Of a DNA stretch of 64,000 nt, positions 44,781 to 53,711 are shown piece after piece. Position numbers and translations under genes: made by a program. Positions within the stretch are counted from its first letter, which is position 1. Every line of letters begins with the position of its first letter. The notes beneath the pieces are model-generated. The model had not been told where the DNA came from and made no database searches. It worked only from the letters and a program-made list of their open reading frames with translations. Origin of the DNA: JABDLO01 sp035327565 (lineage in GTDB: Bacteria > Bacteroidota > Bacteroidia > Chitinophagales > Saprospiraceae); NCBI GenBank assembly GCA_035327565.1, contig DAOLDB010000009.1:21614-85613 (forward strand), read 5' to 3'.

Positions 44781-46046
44781 ATGAAAATTTTGATAAGGCA
44801 TGCCAGAATTCTTCATAAAGGCCATGCCCACCACAACTTAAGAAGAGACATCTTGATTGAAGACGGAATCATTTCCGATGTCGCTGTAAAAATTGATGGT
44901 AAAGCAGATCATATTTTTCAATCTCCACATCTCCATTGTTCTCCTGGTTGGTTGGATATCGGAACTCATCTGGGGGAACCAGGATACGAACACAGAGAAA
45001 CCACTGAAACATTATGCCGCGCCGCTCTTGCAGGGGGCTATACGTCGTTAGCACCGTTTCCATCAACAGATCCTATTATTCAGACCGCTGCGGACATTGG
45101 ATATATTAAAAAACTATTTAATGATCAATGCGTCAAAGTGTTTCCCATTGGAGCGCTGAGCAGAAACCTTGAAGGCAGGGAAGTTACTGAAATGAGGGAT
45201 ATGATCAGGCAAGGTGCAGTTGCATTCAGTGATGGACTTCGTGGGATACACCATGCAGGTTTGCTACTTAGAGCTTTGGAATACTTGTATGACCGCCCGG
45301 AACCCATCATTCATTTTCCAATGGATGAGAGATTATTTCTTCAGGGGCAGGTTCATGAAGGTAAAGTGTCCGTAGAAATGGGGCTGAATGGAATACCCGG
45401 GATTGCAGAAAGCACTTTAGTAAAAAGGGATATTGATTTGGCGGAATACACAGGAAAAAATCTGATCCTTCATGCTATATCATTGTCCGAAACGGTTCGC
45501 AATATTCAAAATGCCCGGAAAGCTGGCATACGCATTCATGGCACGGTCTCTTATATGAACTTGATTTTGGATGATCTGCAAGTAAAAAATTTTGATCCTA
45601 ATTATAAAGTACTTCCTCCCCTGCGAGATAACAATAATAACCAGTTATTGAAAAAAGCTTTGTTTTCCGGTGGAATTGAAGCAATAGTTTCCAATCATGT
45701 ACCATTGGAGGAAGAACGTAAAAAACTGGAGTTCCCTTACGCTGATTTTGGTTGTACTGGTTTGGAGACATGTTTTGCTGCTCTGAACTCCTCACTCAAA
45801 CCCCAATTTCTTGAGACGGTTGTACATTCTCTGTCCATTGGACCCCGCAATCTGCTTCATATCCCGATTCCTGCAATCGAAGTTGGTCAGAAAGCTGAAA
45901 TTACACTTTTTGATCCGGATATACAATGGACTTTTCACAAATCAAATTCATTGTCCTCGAATAATCCATTCATAAGAAGAGCATTTACCGGAAAGGTTGT
46001 AGGCACTGTCATTGGAAAAGAAAACAATGTAACTCCCCTAAGCTAA
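44781..46046 (+). CDS. Dihydroorotase-like amidohydrolase, probably non-catalytic
   Basis: A 421-residue protein with the full cyclic amidohydrolase layout of a class I dihydroorotase: 'CSPGWLDIGTHLGEPGYEHRE', 'GGYTSLAPFPSTDP', 'GAVAFSDGLRG', 'LILHAISLSETV' and 'FGCTGLETCFAAL'. Key residues differ. The DxHxH metal motif reads Asp59-Ile-Gly61-Thr-His63, losing the first His. The catalytic-Asp motif (S/T)DHAP reads 'SNHVP', with Asn305 in place of Asp. From family knowledge it should be unable to catalyse dihydroorotase chemistry in the usual way. Bacteria with such pseudo-enzymes use them as partners of aspartate carbamoyltransferase; a structural role here is an inference. Confidence 0.88.
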   Translation: MKILIRHARILHKGHAHHNLRRDILIEDGIISDVAVKIDGKADHIFQSPHLHCSPGWLDIGTHLGEPGYEHRETTETLCRAALAGGYTSLAPFPSTDPIIQTAADIGYIKKLFNDQCVKVFPIGALSRNLEGREVTEMRDMIRQGAVAFSDGLRGIHHAGLLLRALEYLYDRPEPIIHFPMDERLFLQGQVHEGKVSVEMGLNGIPGIAESTLVKRDIDLAEYTGKNLILHAISLSETVRNIQNARKAGIRIHGTVSYMNLILDDLQVKNFDPNYKVLPPLRDNNNNQLLKKALFSGGIEAIVSNHVPLEEERKKLEFPYADFGCTGLETCFAALNSSLKPQFLETVVHSLSIGPRNLLHIPIPAIEVGQKAEITLFDPDIQWTFHKSNSLSSNNPFIRRAFTGKVVGTVIGKENNVTPLS

Positions 46047-46198
46047 AACGATCAAAAGCTCATTAAACTCACATTTCTATATCCTGAGGTATCCCATTTG
46101 TAGTTGTCCTCAATGAGAATTTTCAGAGATACATTCATAATAACAATAAAATTCTTATTTTTCGATAATAAATTTATTTTCTCATTCAATCTGAAGCG

Positions 46199-46720
46199 AT
46201 GGAAAAAAACATTACCACTTTGCAAGCCGGTTTAAAATGGGGAGCTTACCTGGGTATTGCGTTGATTTTTTTTGATTTACTTCTATATTTAGCTGGATTC
46301 AAAAGCCCCAGTGAATCCAATGCTATACAATTTTTGGTTTATCCTATCATGTTTGCCCTTATTTACCTGGCAGTAAATGATTACAAAAATGGAAATGAAG
46401 GATTTTTGTCATTAGGTGAAGCCATAAGTTCAGCCATATATACAGGTCTTGTTGCAGCTGCAATATCCATAGTCTATTCATTTATTTTCATCTATATAAT
46501 TGATCCGGGTTTTATGGAAGAAGTCAAAGCGGTTTCTAAAGAAGCTGCCATGTCCAGAGGAAATATGTCTGAAGACGATTATGAAAAAATTGAAGGCCTT
46601 ATGAACTTTTTTGTATCCCCATATTTTCTCATGATTATGACATTAATTATATATACAATTACTGCATTGATATCAGGATTGATCGCCGGCCTTATTTTAA
46701 GAACAAAAGAAGCAAATTAG
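46199..46720 (+). CDS. DUF4199 domain membrane protein
   Basis: A 173-residue protein with four hydrophobic segments, recognisable as DUF4199: 'AGLKWGAYLGIALIFFDLLLY' at the start, 'GFLSLGEAISSAIYTGLVAAAIS' in the middle with the conserved Gly-Glu-Ala, a charged loop ('EEVKAVSKEAAMSRGNMSE'), and a final helix 'TALISGLIAGLILR'. The function is unknown. In Bacteroidota it is commonly followed by a GT2 gene, as here (52 bases downstream), and near the dihydroorotase-like gene. Confidence 0.88.
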   Translation: MEKNITTLQAGLKWGAYLGIALIFFDLLLYLAGFKSPSESNAIQFLVYPIMFALIYLAVNDYKNGNEGFLSLGEAISSAIYTGLVAAAISIVYSFIFIYIIDPGFMEEVKAVSKEAAMSRGNMSEDDYEKIEGLMNFFVSPYFLMIMTLIIYTITALISGLIAGLILRTKEAN

Positions 46721-46772
46721 GATTAAACAAATTATATTCTATTACCTTTAAAAGATTATTTATAAGTCATGT

Positions 46773-47741
46773 ATGCCTGAAATTTCCATTGTCATTCCAG
46801 CACTAAATGAAGAAGAGTCCATACGTGAACTATTTCACTGGATTGAAAAAGTACTTAATGACGAATCCCTTCCATTTGAAGTGATTTTCATTGATGACGG
46901 CTCCACTGATAACACCTGGGAAGAAATAGAGAGCCTGGCGAAAACCGACTCCAGGGTAATCGGAATGAAATTGAGAAGAAACTATGGCAAATCAGCCGCT
47001 CTCAATATCGGCTTTGGTAAAGCACAGGGTACTGTAGTCTTTACAATGGATGCGGATTTGCAGGATAGTCCGGAAGAAATCCCTGCAATGTATTTGATGA
47101 TAGTTGAACAGGGTTATGACCTGGTATCTGGCTGGAAAAAACAGCGTTTTGATCCTCCTTCAAAAACTATACCTACCAAACTCTATAACGCAGTAACACG
47201 CAGAATGTCCGGACTGAAATTACATGATATGAATTGCGGATTGAAAGCATTCCGCAAAGAGGTAGTAAAAAACATAGAAGTATATGGAGAAATGCACCGA
47301 TATATCCCTGTTATAGCAAAATGGGCTGGATTTAAACGAATCGGTGAAAAAATTGTAAAACACCAGCCTAGAAAATATGGACATACGAAATTTGGATTGT
47401 CTCGCTTTATCTATGGTCCGCTTGATCTGGCATCCATTATGTTTGTGGGTAAGTTTGGAAAAAGACCTATGCATTTTTTTGGATTCATTGGAATCTTTTT
47501 TACCATAGTAGGTGCTGTGGTTTTGCTATACCTCAGTATGATAAAAATTTTGAAAAATACTCCCGGGATAGCGGACAGACCTGCTTTCTATTTAGGCATC
47601 CTCTTAGTAATCGTTGGAATTCAACTTTTTATTGCAGGATTTTTAGCTGAACTCATCAGCAGGTCAGTCCCTGGTAGAAACTCTTATAAAATTGAAAAGT
47701 CCATCGATAAAAATATGAATTCAGGTATTCCTTACAATTAA
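46773..47741 (+). CDS. Glycosyltransferase family 2, membrane-anchored (DPM1/GtrB-like)
   Basis: A 322-residue inner-membrane enzyme. The GT-A domain has 'ISIVIPALNEEESIRELF', the nucleotide-binding 'IDDGSTDNTWEEI', the acidic motif 'MDADLQDSPEEIP' (about residues 91-103) and 'DMNCGLKAFRKEV'. Two C-terminal hydrophobic helices follow ('HFFGFIGIFFTIVGAVVLLYL' and 'FYLGILLVIVGIQLFIAGFLAEL'). The architecture matches polyprenyl-phosphate sugar transferases, so it probably charges undecaprenyl phosphate with a hexose. The sugar and the downstream glycan are unknown. Its stop directly abuts the convergent fumC stop. Confidence 0.9.
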   Translation: MPEISIVIPALNEEESIRELFHWIEKVLNDESLPFEVIFIDDGSTDNTWEEIESLAKTDSRVIGMKLRRNYGKSAALNIGFGKAQGTVVFTMDADLQDSPEEIPAMYLMIVEQGYDLVSGWKKQRFDPPSKTIPTKLYNAVTRRMSGLKLHDMNCGLKAFRKEVVKNIEVYGEMHRYIPVIAKWAGFKRIGEKIVKHQPRKYGHTKFGLSRFIYGPLDLASIMFVGKFGKRPMHFFGFIGIFFTIVGAVVLLYLSMIKILKNTPGIADRPAFYLGILLVIVGIQLFIAGFLAELISRSVPGRNSYKIEKSIDKNMNSGIPYN

Positions 47742-49130
47742 TCAGGATGTTTTCAGAGTGCCTGTCATATCTTCAGGCCTGACCCACTGGTCATATTCTT
47801 CAACACTCACATAGCCCAATGCAATAGCTGCTTCTTTCAATGTAATTTCTTCCTGATGAGCTTTCTTGGCAATTTCCGCAGCTTTGTCATACCCGATTTT
47901 TGTATTCAAAGCCGTTACAAGCATCAATGAATTGTTGAGGTTTTGCCTGATCCTGGACAAATTGGGTTCAATATCCAAAGCACAGTGTTCATCAAAACTG
48001 ATACATGCATCCCCTATAAGACGAGCAGACATTAGAAAGTTAAAAATCATTACTGGTTTGAATACATTTAATTCAAAATGTCCATTCATACCTCCTACAT
48101 TGATGGTCACATCGTTACCCATAACCTGGGCCATAGCCATTGTCAACGCTTCTGATTGGGTAGGATTGACTTTCCCGGGCATAATAGATGATCCTGGTTC
48201 ATTCGAAGGAATATTAATTTCACCAATACCACATCGTGGACCTGATGCCAACATTCTTATGTCATTTCCTATTTTCATGAGCGATACAGCCACAGTCTTT
48301 AATGCTCCGTGAGATTCAACTATAGCATCATGCGCAGCCAGGCTTTCAAACTTGTTATCTGCAGTGACAAATGGTAAACCTGTAATCTCTGCAATTCTTT
48401 TTGCAACCTTAACATCATAGCCTTCAGGTGCATTCAATCCGGTACCTACGGCCGTGCCTCCCAATGCCAGTTCAGATAAATGAGCTAATGAATTCCTGAT
48501 CGCCTGGATCCCATGGGAAAGTTGAGAAGCATATCCCGAAAATTCCTGACCCAATGTCAGGGGTGTGGCATCCATAAAATGTGTTCTGCCGATTTTCACT
48601 ATATGTTTAAATGCCTCTGATTTCGTATAGAGAGTATTGCTTAGTTGAACCAAAGCCGGAAGGGTTAATTCTTCCAGAATAGTATAAGCTGCAATATGCA
48701 TGGCAGTGGGAAAAGTGTCATTTGACGATTGTGACTTATTGACATCATCATTGGGATGAAGAAATTTCTGTTCATCTGCCAGGGATCCTCCTCTTAACAC
48801 GTGGCCTCTGTATGCAATTACTTCATTTACGTTCATGTTGGATTGCGTGCCTGATCCGGTCTGCCATACCACGAGAGGAAACTGATCATATAACTTCCCT
48901 TCTATGATCTCGTGACAGACGGAGGTTATAAGATCAGCTTTTTCTTCCGATAAAATGCCTAAATCCCTGTTGGTTTGCGCGGCAGCCATTTTTAATACCG
49001 CAAAAGCCCGGATAATCTCCACCGGCATTCTATGGCCACCTATTTTAAAGTTCTGTATAGAACGTTGGGTTTGCGCTCCCCAATAAGCACTGGCAGGTAC
49101 TTCGATCATGCCCAGCGAATCCTTTTCCAT
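47742..49130 (-). CDS. fumC: Class II fumarate hydratase
   Basis: Interconverts fumarate and malate in the TCA cycle. It has 462 residues from the Met at 49130 (MEKDSLG), matching the usual FumC N-terminus, with a GGTGAAAGGA stretch just upstream. Family motifs: 'WGAQTQRSIQNF', 'VWQTGSGTQSNMNVNEV', 'GRTHFMDATPLTLGQEF' and the signature 'GSSIMPGKVNPTQSEAL' (about residues 317-333). A -7 element at 49167-49174 overlaps the longer in-frame start (49169), which is therefore excluded. Confidence 0.96.
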   Translation of the reverse strand: MEKDSLGMIEVPASAYWGAQTQRSIQNFKIGGHRMPVEIIRAFAVLKMAAAQTNRDLGILSEEKADLITSVCHEIIEGKLYDQFPLVVWQTGSGTQSNMNVNEVIAYRGHVLRGGSLADEQKFLHPNDDVNKSQSSNDTFPTAMHIAAYTILEELTLPALVQLSNTLYTKSEAFKHIVKIGRTHFMDATPLTLGQEFSGYASQLSHGIQAIRNSLAHLSELALGGTAVGTGLNAPEGYDVKVAKRIAEITGLPFVTADNKFESLAAHDAIVESHGALKTVAVSLMKIGNDIRMLASGPRCGIGEINIPSNEPGSSIMPGKVNPTQSEALTMAMAQVMGNDVTINVGGMNGHFELNVFKPVMIFNFLMSARLIGDACISFDEHCALDIEPNLSRIRQNLNNSLMLVTALNTKIGYDKAAEIAKKAHQEEITLKEAAIALGYVSVEEYDQWVRPEDMTGTLKTS

Positions 49131-49166
49131 TCTTGTTCCTTTCACCTGAATAGTAATTTTGAACGG

Positions 49167-49174
49167 CAAAGATA
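49167..49174 (-). promoter_or_regulatory. -7 promoter element for fumC; decides the start codon
   Basis: The minus strand reads TATCTTTG, an exact match. Transcription would begin near 49160, so only the Met at 49130 can serve as the start. Confidence 0.65.
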
Positions 49175-49289
49175 CAAATAAATGGCTCGTGCTTTAATTA
49201 GTGATGATTACAAATCCTAAAATCAGGGTTATTGGTATTTAATTAATTTTACAGAGGTTTACTTTTTTTTAACCTTTGAAATTTGGTTG

Positions 49290-49784
49290 ATGGAAATTGT
49301 TTTTACAGGAGTTATGAAAATGGGTACCGGAGTATACCACTACGGCTTTATAGAAATCCCTGTAGAAGTTCAAAACCAACTTCAATTAAAGCATAGAGAT
49401 CGACTGGTGGTGAGCTTTCCCGGTGGAGGTCATATTCATTGTGCTGCCCAACGCTATCAGGACGGACCATTAACCATTTATCTTGGCAAGCACTTCCGCA
49501 AGCAAGCTGGAATACAACCTGGCATCCCTGTCAGGATTCAAATATGTAGAGACAACAGTGAATATGGAATGGCGGTCCCTGAGGAATTGGAAGAAGTTTT
49601 TGCAACTGATCCTGAAGGCCTTCAGGCTTTTCTGGAGTTAACTCCGGGCAAAAAACGCAGCGCCTTATACTTTGTAAGCAAGGCAAAAATGCAGGAAACC
49701 CGTATTCAAAGAGCGCTCCTTGTGGTAGAAAATATTAAGCTAGGTTTTACCCAACCCAATCAGTTGGTGAGGAAAAATTTCTGA
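49290..49784 (+). CDS. DUF1905/YdeI-OmdA-type protein
   Basis: A 164-residue cytosolic protein. The first half is a beta-barrel DUF1905-like domain ('YHYGFIEIPVEVQNQL', 'RLVVSFPGGGHIHCAAQR', 'LYLGKHFRKQAGIQPG'-like). The second half matches the OmdA/YdeI bacteriocin-protection region: 'VPEELEEVFATDPEGLQAF', 'LTPGKKRSALYFVSKAK', 'ALLVVENIKLGF'. OmdA-like proteins are tied to stress or bacteriocin tolerance, but the biochemical role is not established. The ATG at 49290 is preferred over the TTG one codon earlier. Confidence 0.85.
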   Translation: MEIVFTGVMKMGTGVYHYGFIEIPVEVQNQLQLKHRDRLVVSFPGGGHIHCAAQRYQDGPLTIYLGKHFRKQAGIQPGIPVRIQICRDNSEYGMAVPEELEEVFATDPEGLQAFLELTPGKKRSALYFVSKAKMQETRIQRALLVVENIKLGFTQPNQLVRKNF

Positions 49785-49877
49785 TTCTCCCATATCTGTA
49801 AATTTTCAACCGAACTTATGACATGTCCATTTGTTTGAATATCGAAAACCTATTTGTCAACCATAAAAAACAATAAT

Positions 49878-50489
49878 ATGGCCTTCAAATTACCTGAATT
49901 AGGATATGCATACGATGCATTAGAGCCCCATTTTGATGCAAGAACCATGGAAATACACCACACGAAACATCATAACGGATACACCACCAACTTGAATAAT
50001 GCCATCCAGGGCACCAGTCTGGAAGGTAAATCTATTGAAGATATTCTTACCGGATTGGACATGTCCAATGCTGCATTAAGAAATAACGGTGGAGGTTTTT
50101 ACAATCATAATTTATTTTGGGAAATCCTCCACCCTGAAAACAGGGGAAGATTGTCCGGGACGTTACTGGAAGCAGTCAATAAAAAGTATGGATCCAGGGA
50201 AAACATGATGGATGAATTTTCTAAAGCCGCAGCAACCCGTTTTGGTTCAGGATGGGCATGGTTGTGTGTTTTTCGCGATGGTAGTGTAGAAATATGCTCT
50301 ACACCCAATCAGGACAATCCACTAATGCCGGCTACAGGATGTGGTGGCACTCCCATCATGGCATTGGATGTGTGGGAACATGCCTATTATCTTCATTATC
50401 AAAATCGTCGACCCGACTATATCCAGTCCTTCTGGAAAGTAGTAAACTGGAACGTGGTTGAGAGAAAGTATGAAAATGCAGTGAAATAA
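49878..50489 (+). CDS. Superoxide dismutase, Fe/Mn family (Mn-type motifs)
   Basis: Converts superoxide to oxygen and peroxide. It has 203 residues from the ATG at 49878 (MAFKLPELGYAYDAL), the typical family start; a TTG eight codons upstream is unlikely. Metal ligands are in 'MEIHHTKHHNGY' (first His), 'NGGGFYNHNLFW' (second His) and 'DVWEHAYYLHYQNRR' (Asp and His near residue 165). The NNGGG and 'TPNQDNPLM' features favour Mn over Fe use, but metal choice is not certain from sequence. A clear terminator follows at 50512-50554. Confidence 0.95.
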   Translation: MAFKLPELGYAYDALEPHFDARTMEIHHTKHHNGYTTNLNNAIQGTSLEGKSIEDILTGLDMSNAALRNNGGGFYNHNLFWEILHPENRGRLSGTLLEAVNKKYGSRENMMDEFSKAAATRFGSGWAWLCVFRDGSVEICSTPNQDNPLMPATGCGGTPIMALDVWEHAYYLHYQNRRPDYIQSFWKVVNWNVVERKYENAVK

Positions 50490-50511
50490 AACTTCTTTTC
50501 TGATTAAAAAG

Positions 50512-50554
50512 AAAAAGCCACACTACCCATGTTCTAAGGAAGTGTGGCTTTTTT
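50512..50554 (+). terminator. Intrinsic terminator after superoxide dismutase
   Basis: AGCCACACT (50516-50524) pairs perfectly with AGTGTGGCT (50541-50549). The stem is extended by A-runs opposite T-runs, ending in a six-T tract, 23 bases after the stop codon. It could work in both directions. Confidence 0.85.
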
Positions 50555-51290
50555 ACATTATCCTTTCTATATAAAAAGATTTCCGGGCTAATACTTCATA
50601 CTAAATAAATCTTGATGTTCGATATTCATCGTTTTTATTCCTTAACATTCTTTCGACCTTTAACATTTTCAACCCAATCAACTGAAAACTACTCTGAAAG
50701 TGAATTAATAACTCAACAAATAAACGAGCAACATCTACTGCGTAATGCTGGGAATAATTCTATTTTCGTATATCTATGAATTAGCTGCGAAAAACGGCAG
50801 GTAAAAAATTTTTTGACCAAGCGTCTCACCAAGCTTCATCTCAAAAGTGCATTCCAGGTTCCAACTGAATACCCTTTAAACCGAAAAAAAAGTTTTTCTT
50901 CAAACCTCTTCGTCTTTGCATCTTTGTGAAATACAAAAATCAATAACTGGCAATATAGAGCCTTTGCAAATAAACAACTCTACAGTTTTTTGCTTGCAGA
51001 TTACAGAAGATGTCAACCTGGATATAAATACCCACTGCTGCCTCCCAACTGAATTCATCACCATTTTTAGGCTATAGATGATTAATACTTCTACATTTTA
51101 TACACGGGCTATTGCCCTTCCCTGTTGAAAGGATTATCTGATATCTTGAGCTTGACCAATCAAATTTTAATACAACGACTTCATGAAAAATCCCTTAAAC
51201 GCATAAACATTTTGATGCATTCTTACATTAAGCTTTGATTAATTTTTTGTCTTTCATTCTAAAGGAACAATTATATTTACCCTTTCGTAA
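50555..51290. other. Long intergenic region between sod and the esterase gene
   Basis: About 735 bases. No gene with protein-like composition, no tRNA and no second terminator seen. It contains a CACAAAGA-type repeat remnant at about 50905-50935. No exact TAnnTTTG element was found just before the esterase start. Confidence 0.45.
50905..50935. repeat. Possible degenerate CACAAAGA-type intergenic repeat
   Basis: The plus strand reads CTTCGTCTTTGCATCTTTGTGAAA in overlapping pieces (CTTTG repeated at short spacing). Similar runs are common between Bacteroidota genes, and a related stretch is at 41524-41550. Confidence 0.3.
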
Positions 51291-52094
51291 ATGTCAGGAG
51301 CATTGAATAACCAAGGAATACAGAGCAGGGATCATTATAAACCCATTATTGAGGTGATCTCTGAAGAATTTGTAATACCTCAACTTAATAAGAAAAGAAA
51401 AATATACGCTTTATTGCCTTCAGACTATTATACATCTGATAAGCAATATCCTGTACTCTATTTACAGGATGCCCAAAATCTTTTTGAAAACGGAGGTCCG
51501 TTCGGGAGCTGGAATATTGACACCCATTTATCGGATTTGAAACACCAGGGCAAAGGTGACATTATTATCATTGCCATTGACCATGGAGGAAAAGAAAGAA
51601 TCCAGGAATATAGTCCCTATCACCACAGGCAGTTCGGCAAAGGTCAGGGAACGCATTATGCTCACTTCATCATTCATTCTCTGAAACCTCACGTAGATAG
51701 GAAATATCGTACACTGCCCGATAGAGATTACACAGGTATCGGTGGAAGTTCAATGGGAGGGTTGATCAGTGCGTATATAGGGATTGTTCATCCTACACAC
51801 TTTAGTAAACTCATGATCTTTAGTCCTTCCTTCTGGTTTTCAGATGAAATTTATTTTGATGCATTTCAGTATGCATATACTCTCCCTATGAGGATGTATA
51901 TATATGGTGGAGCGAAAGAATCGATCTACATGAGCAAGCACATTCATCGTTTCAAAGATGCCATAGGATATGGTAATTTTCACGAAGACATCAATGAATT
52001 TAAAGTAGTCATTGACGAAAACGGACAACACAGTGAACATTACTGGAGCAATATGTTTTCAGATGCCGTAGAATGGCTGTTTTTTCATAAATAA
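51291..52094 (+). CDS. Alpha/beta-hydrolase esterase (PF00756-like)
   Basis: A 267-residue cytosolic-looking esterase without a signal peptide. The putative-esterase fold is visible in 'RKIYALLPSDYYTSDKQYPVLYLQDAQN', split by the usual oxyanion region; the nucleophile Ser is in 'GIGGSSMGGLISAYIG' (about residues 151-166) and the likely catalytic His in 'NGQHSEHYWSNMF' near the C-terminus. The family includes enterochelin and S-formylglutathione esterase-like enzymes. It lies 8 bases upstream of the aminopeptidase gene and next to the ATP-grasp genes, so it may act on a product of that cluster. Confidence 0.88.
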   Translation: MSGALNNQGIQSRDHYKPIIEVISEEFVIPQLNKKRKIYALLPSDYYTSDKQYPVLYLQDAQNLFENGGPFGSWNIDTHLSDLKHQGKGDIIIIAIDHGGKERIQEYSPYHHRQFGKGQGTHYAHFIIHSLKPHVDRKYRTLPDRDYTGIGGSSMGGLISAYIGIVHPTHFSKLMIFSPSFWFSDEIYFDAFQYAYTLPMRMYIYGGAKESIYMSKHIHRFKDAIGYGNFHEDINEFKVVIDENGQHSEHYWSNMFSDAVEWLFFHK

Positions 52095-52102
52095 TTCAAT
52101 GG

Positions 52103-53593
52103 ATGAAAATCTTTTCCACCCATCAGTTTACAAAACATCTTAAAATAGAATGGATCATTATTCCTGTTTTTGCAAAATTCCCAAAAGAAGAACTTACAAG
52201 TATTCTTGGATCATATTCTATTGATGATCATTTATCGCTCATTCAGGAATTTAAAGGCCTTCCAGGAGAATCAATACATTTCCCCCCTCGCAAAGGTACA
52301 GGAACCGGAATCAGTTTATTTGGGTTGGGTGAGGTAGGGAAAGTATCCATAAAAAGATCCACAATTGAATTTATTCATCAAGCCAAAAAGTACCTGCCAG
52401 AGCATATAGGGGTATCCCTGGAGCTCACCGGTACTGATGATGTTCAAAGGATGATTCATCTGGCTGAAAACTTAACCAAAGGCATAGTATTGGCTTTTCA
52501 AAATCCGGGAAAATTTAAAACCACCGCAAAAGATGAGAAAAACATAAATAGTCTGACCTGGATCATTCCTAAGCCGTTCTCCGATCCGGTGGAAAATGCC
52601 TCTGAAAAAGGCAGACTGAAAGCCATTACCATTTCAAGGTTGATTGATCTGATCAACACACCGGCAAGCCATAAAACTCCGGTTGAATTGGTCGATTGGA
52701 TGCAGTCTTCAGCTCAAAATTCCGGATATCAGATCAAAATACTGGATAAAAAAGAACTTTTTAAACAAGGTTGGCATGCCCTCATTGCTGTCAATCGGGG
52801 CAGTGAAGTGCCAGCACAATGTGTTATTGCAGAATATTCACCAAAAATTGCTGGAAAGTACGTACCTAAAGTAGTATTGGCCGGTAAAGGTGTCACCTTT
52901 GATACCGGTGGATTATCCATTAAAACTGGTGATACCGTTCACTACATGAAGAGTGATATGGGAGGTGCCGCAGCTGTCATGGGTACCATAGAACTGGCTG
53001 CTCAATTGCAATTACAGGTACATATAGTGGCTATATTGCCATTCACTGACAATTCAGTAGATGCCCGTTCAATAAAACCGGGAGATATCATTTCTTCTTA
53101 TTCAGGGAAAAGCATTGAAGTCATCAATACGGATGCGGAAGGTAGACTCATACTTGCGGATGCTCTTGCTTATGCTGTTAAAAATCATCCTTGTGATTAC
53201 CTGATTGATGTGGCTACCCTCACCGGCAATATAGTACTTGCTTTAGGCAATGAGGCAGCTGGTCTCATGACTAATAACAATAACCTTGCTGCTCAGTTAG
53301 AAAAAGCAGGGATAGAAACAGGTGAGAAAGTTTGGAGGATGCCCCTCTGGGATGATTACAAAAAACATCTGGATTCCGACATTGCCGATATTAAGAATCT
53401 GGGAACAAAACCACTGGCCGGTTCAATCACTGCGGCTAAGTTCCTTGAATATTTTACAGATCATCACAAAGCATATGCCCATTTGGATATTGCAGGCACT
53501 TCGTTTGGGACCTATCCCATATCCAAAGACTACAGTGCTACCGGCTTCGGGGTAGATCTGTTGGTGAACTGGCTTGAACATTTAGAAAAATAA
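52103..53593 (+). CDS. pepA: Leucyl aminopeptidase (M17 family)
   Basis: Zinc/manganese aminopeptidase of 496 residues that removes N-terminal residues from peptides. The C-terminal catalytic domain has 'KVVLAGKGVTFDTGGLSIK', 'MKSDMGGAAAVMGTI' and the M17 signature 'NTDAEGRLILADALAYA' (about residues 345-361). The active-site Lys and the Asp/Glu metal ligands are all kept. It follows the esterase by 8 bases, so the two are probably one transcript. M17 enzymes also act on Cys-Gly and other small dipeptides, which fits an amide-metabolite neighbourhood, though a general role is equally possible. Confidence 0.93.
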   Translation: MKIFSTHQFTKHLKIEWIIIPVFAKFPKEELTSILGSYSIDDHLSLIQEFKGLPGESIHFPPRKGTGTGISLFGLGEVGKVSIKRSTIEFIHQAKKYLPEHIGVSLELTGTDDVQRMIHLAENLTKGIVLAFQNPGKFKTTAKDEKNINSLTWIIPKPFSDPVENASEKGRLKAITISRLIDLINTPASHKTPVELVDWMQSSAQNSGYQIKILDKKELFKQGWHALIAVNRGSEVPAQCVIAEYSPKIAGKYVPKVVLAGKGVTFDTGGLSIKTGDTVHYMKSDMGGAAAVMGTIELAAQLQLQVHIVAILPFTDNSVDARSIKPGDIISSYSGKSIEVINTDAEGRLILADALAYAVKNHPCDYLIDVATLTGNIVLALGNEAAGLMTNNNNLAAQLEKAGIETGEKVWRMPLWDDYKKHLDSDIADIKNLGTKPLAGSITAAKFLEYFTDHHKAYAHLDIAGTSFGTYPISKDYSATGFGVDLLVNWLEHLEK

Positions 53594-53627
53594 AAAACAA
53601 CCCCTTTAACACTTTGCCATAATCATG

Positions 53628-53635
53628 TAGCTTTG
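53628..53635 (+). promoter_or_regulatory. -7 promoter element for the first ATP-grasp gene
   Basis: Reads TAGCTTTG, an exact match, with a leader of about 70 bases to the ATG at 53712. It separates the ATP-grasp gene from the esterase-pepA transcript. Confidence 0.6.
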
Positions 53636-53711
53636 TACTCAACTAACACATGTTTTTGTCTGTAAGAAAGTTTTAATGATGTCTTTTAATCAAATATAAC
53701 ACCTTCATCCA

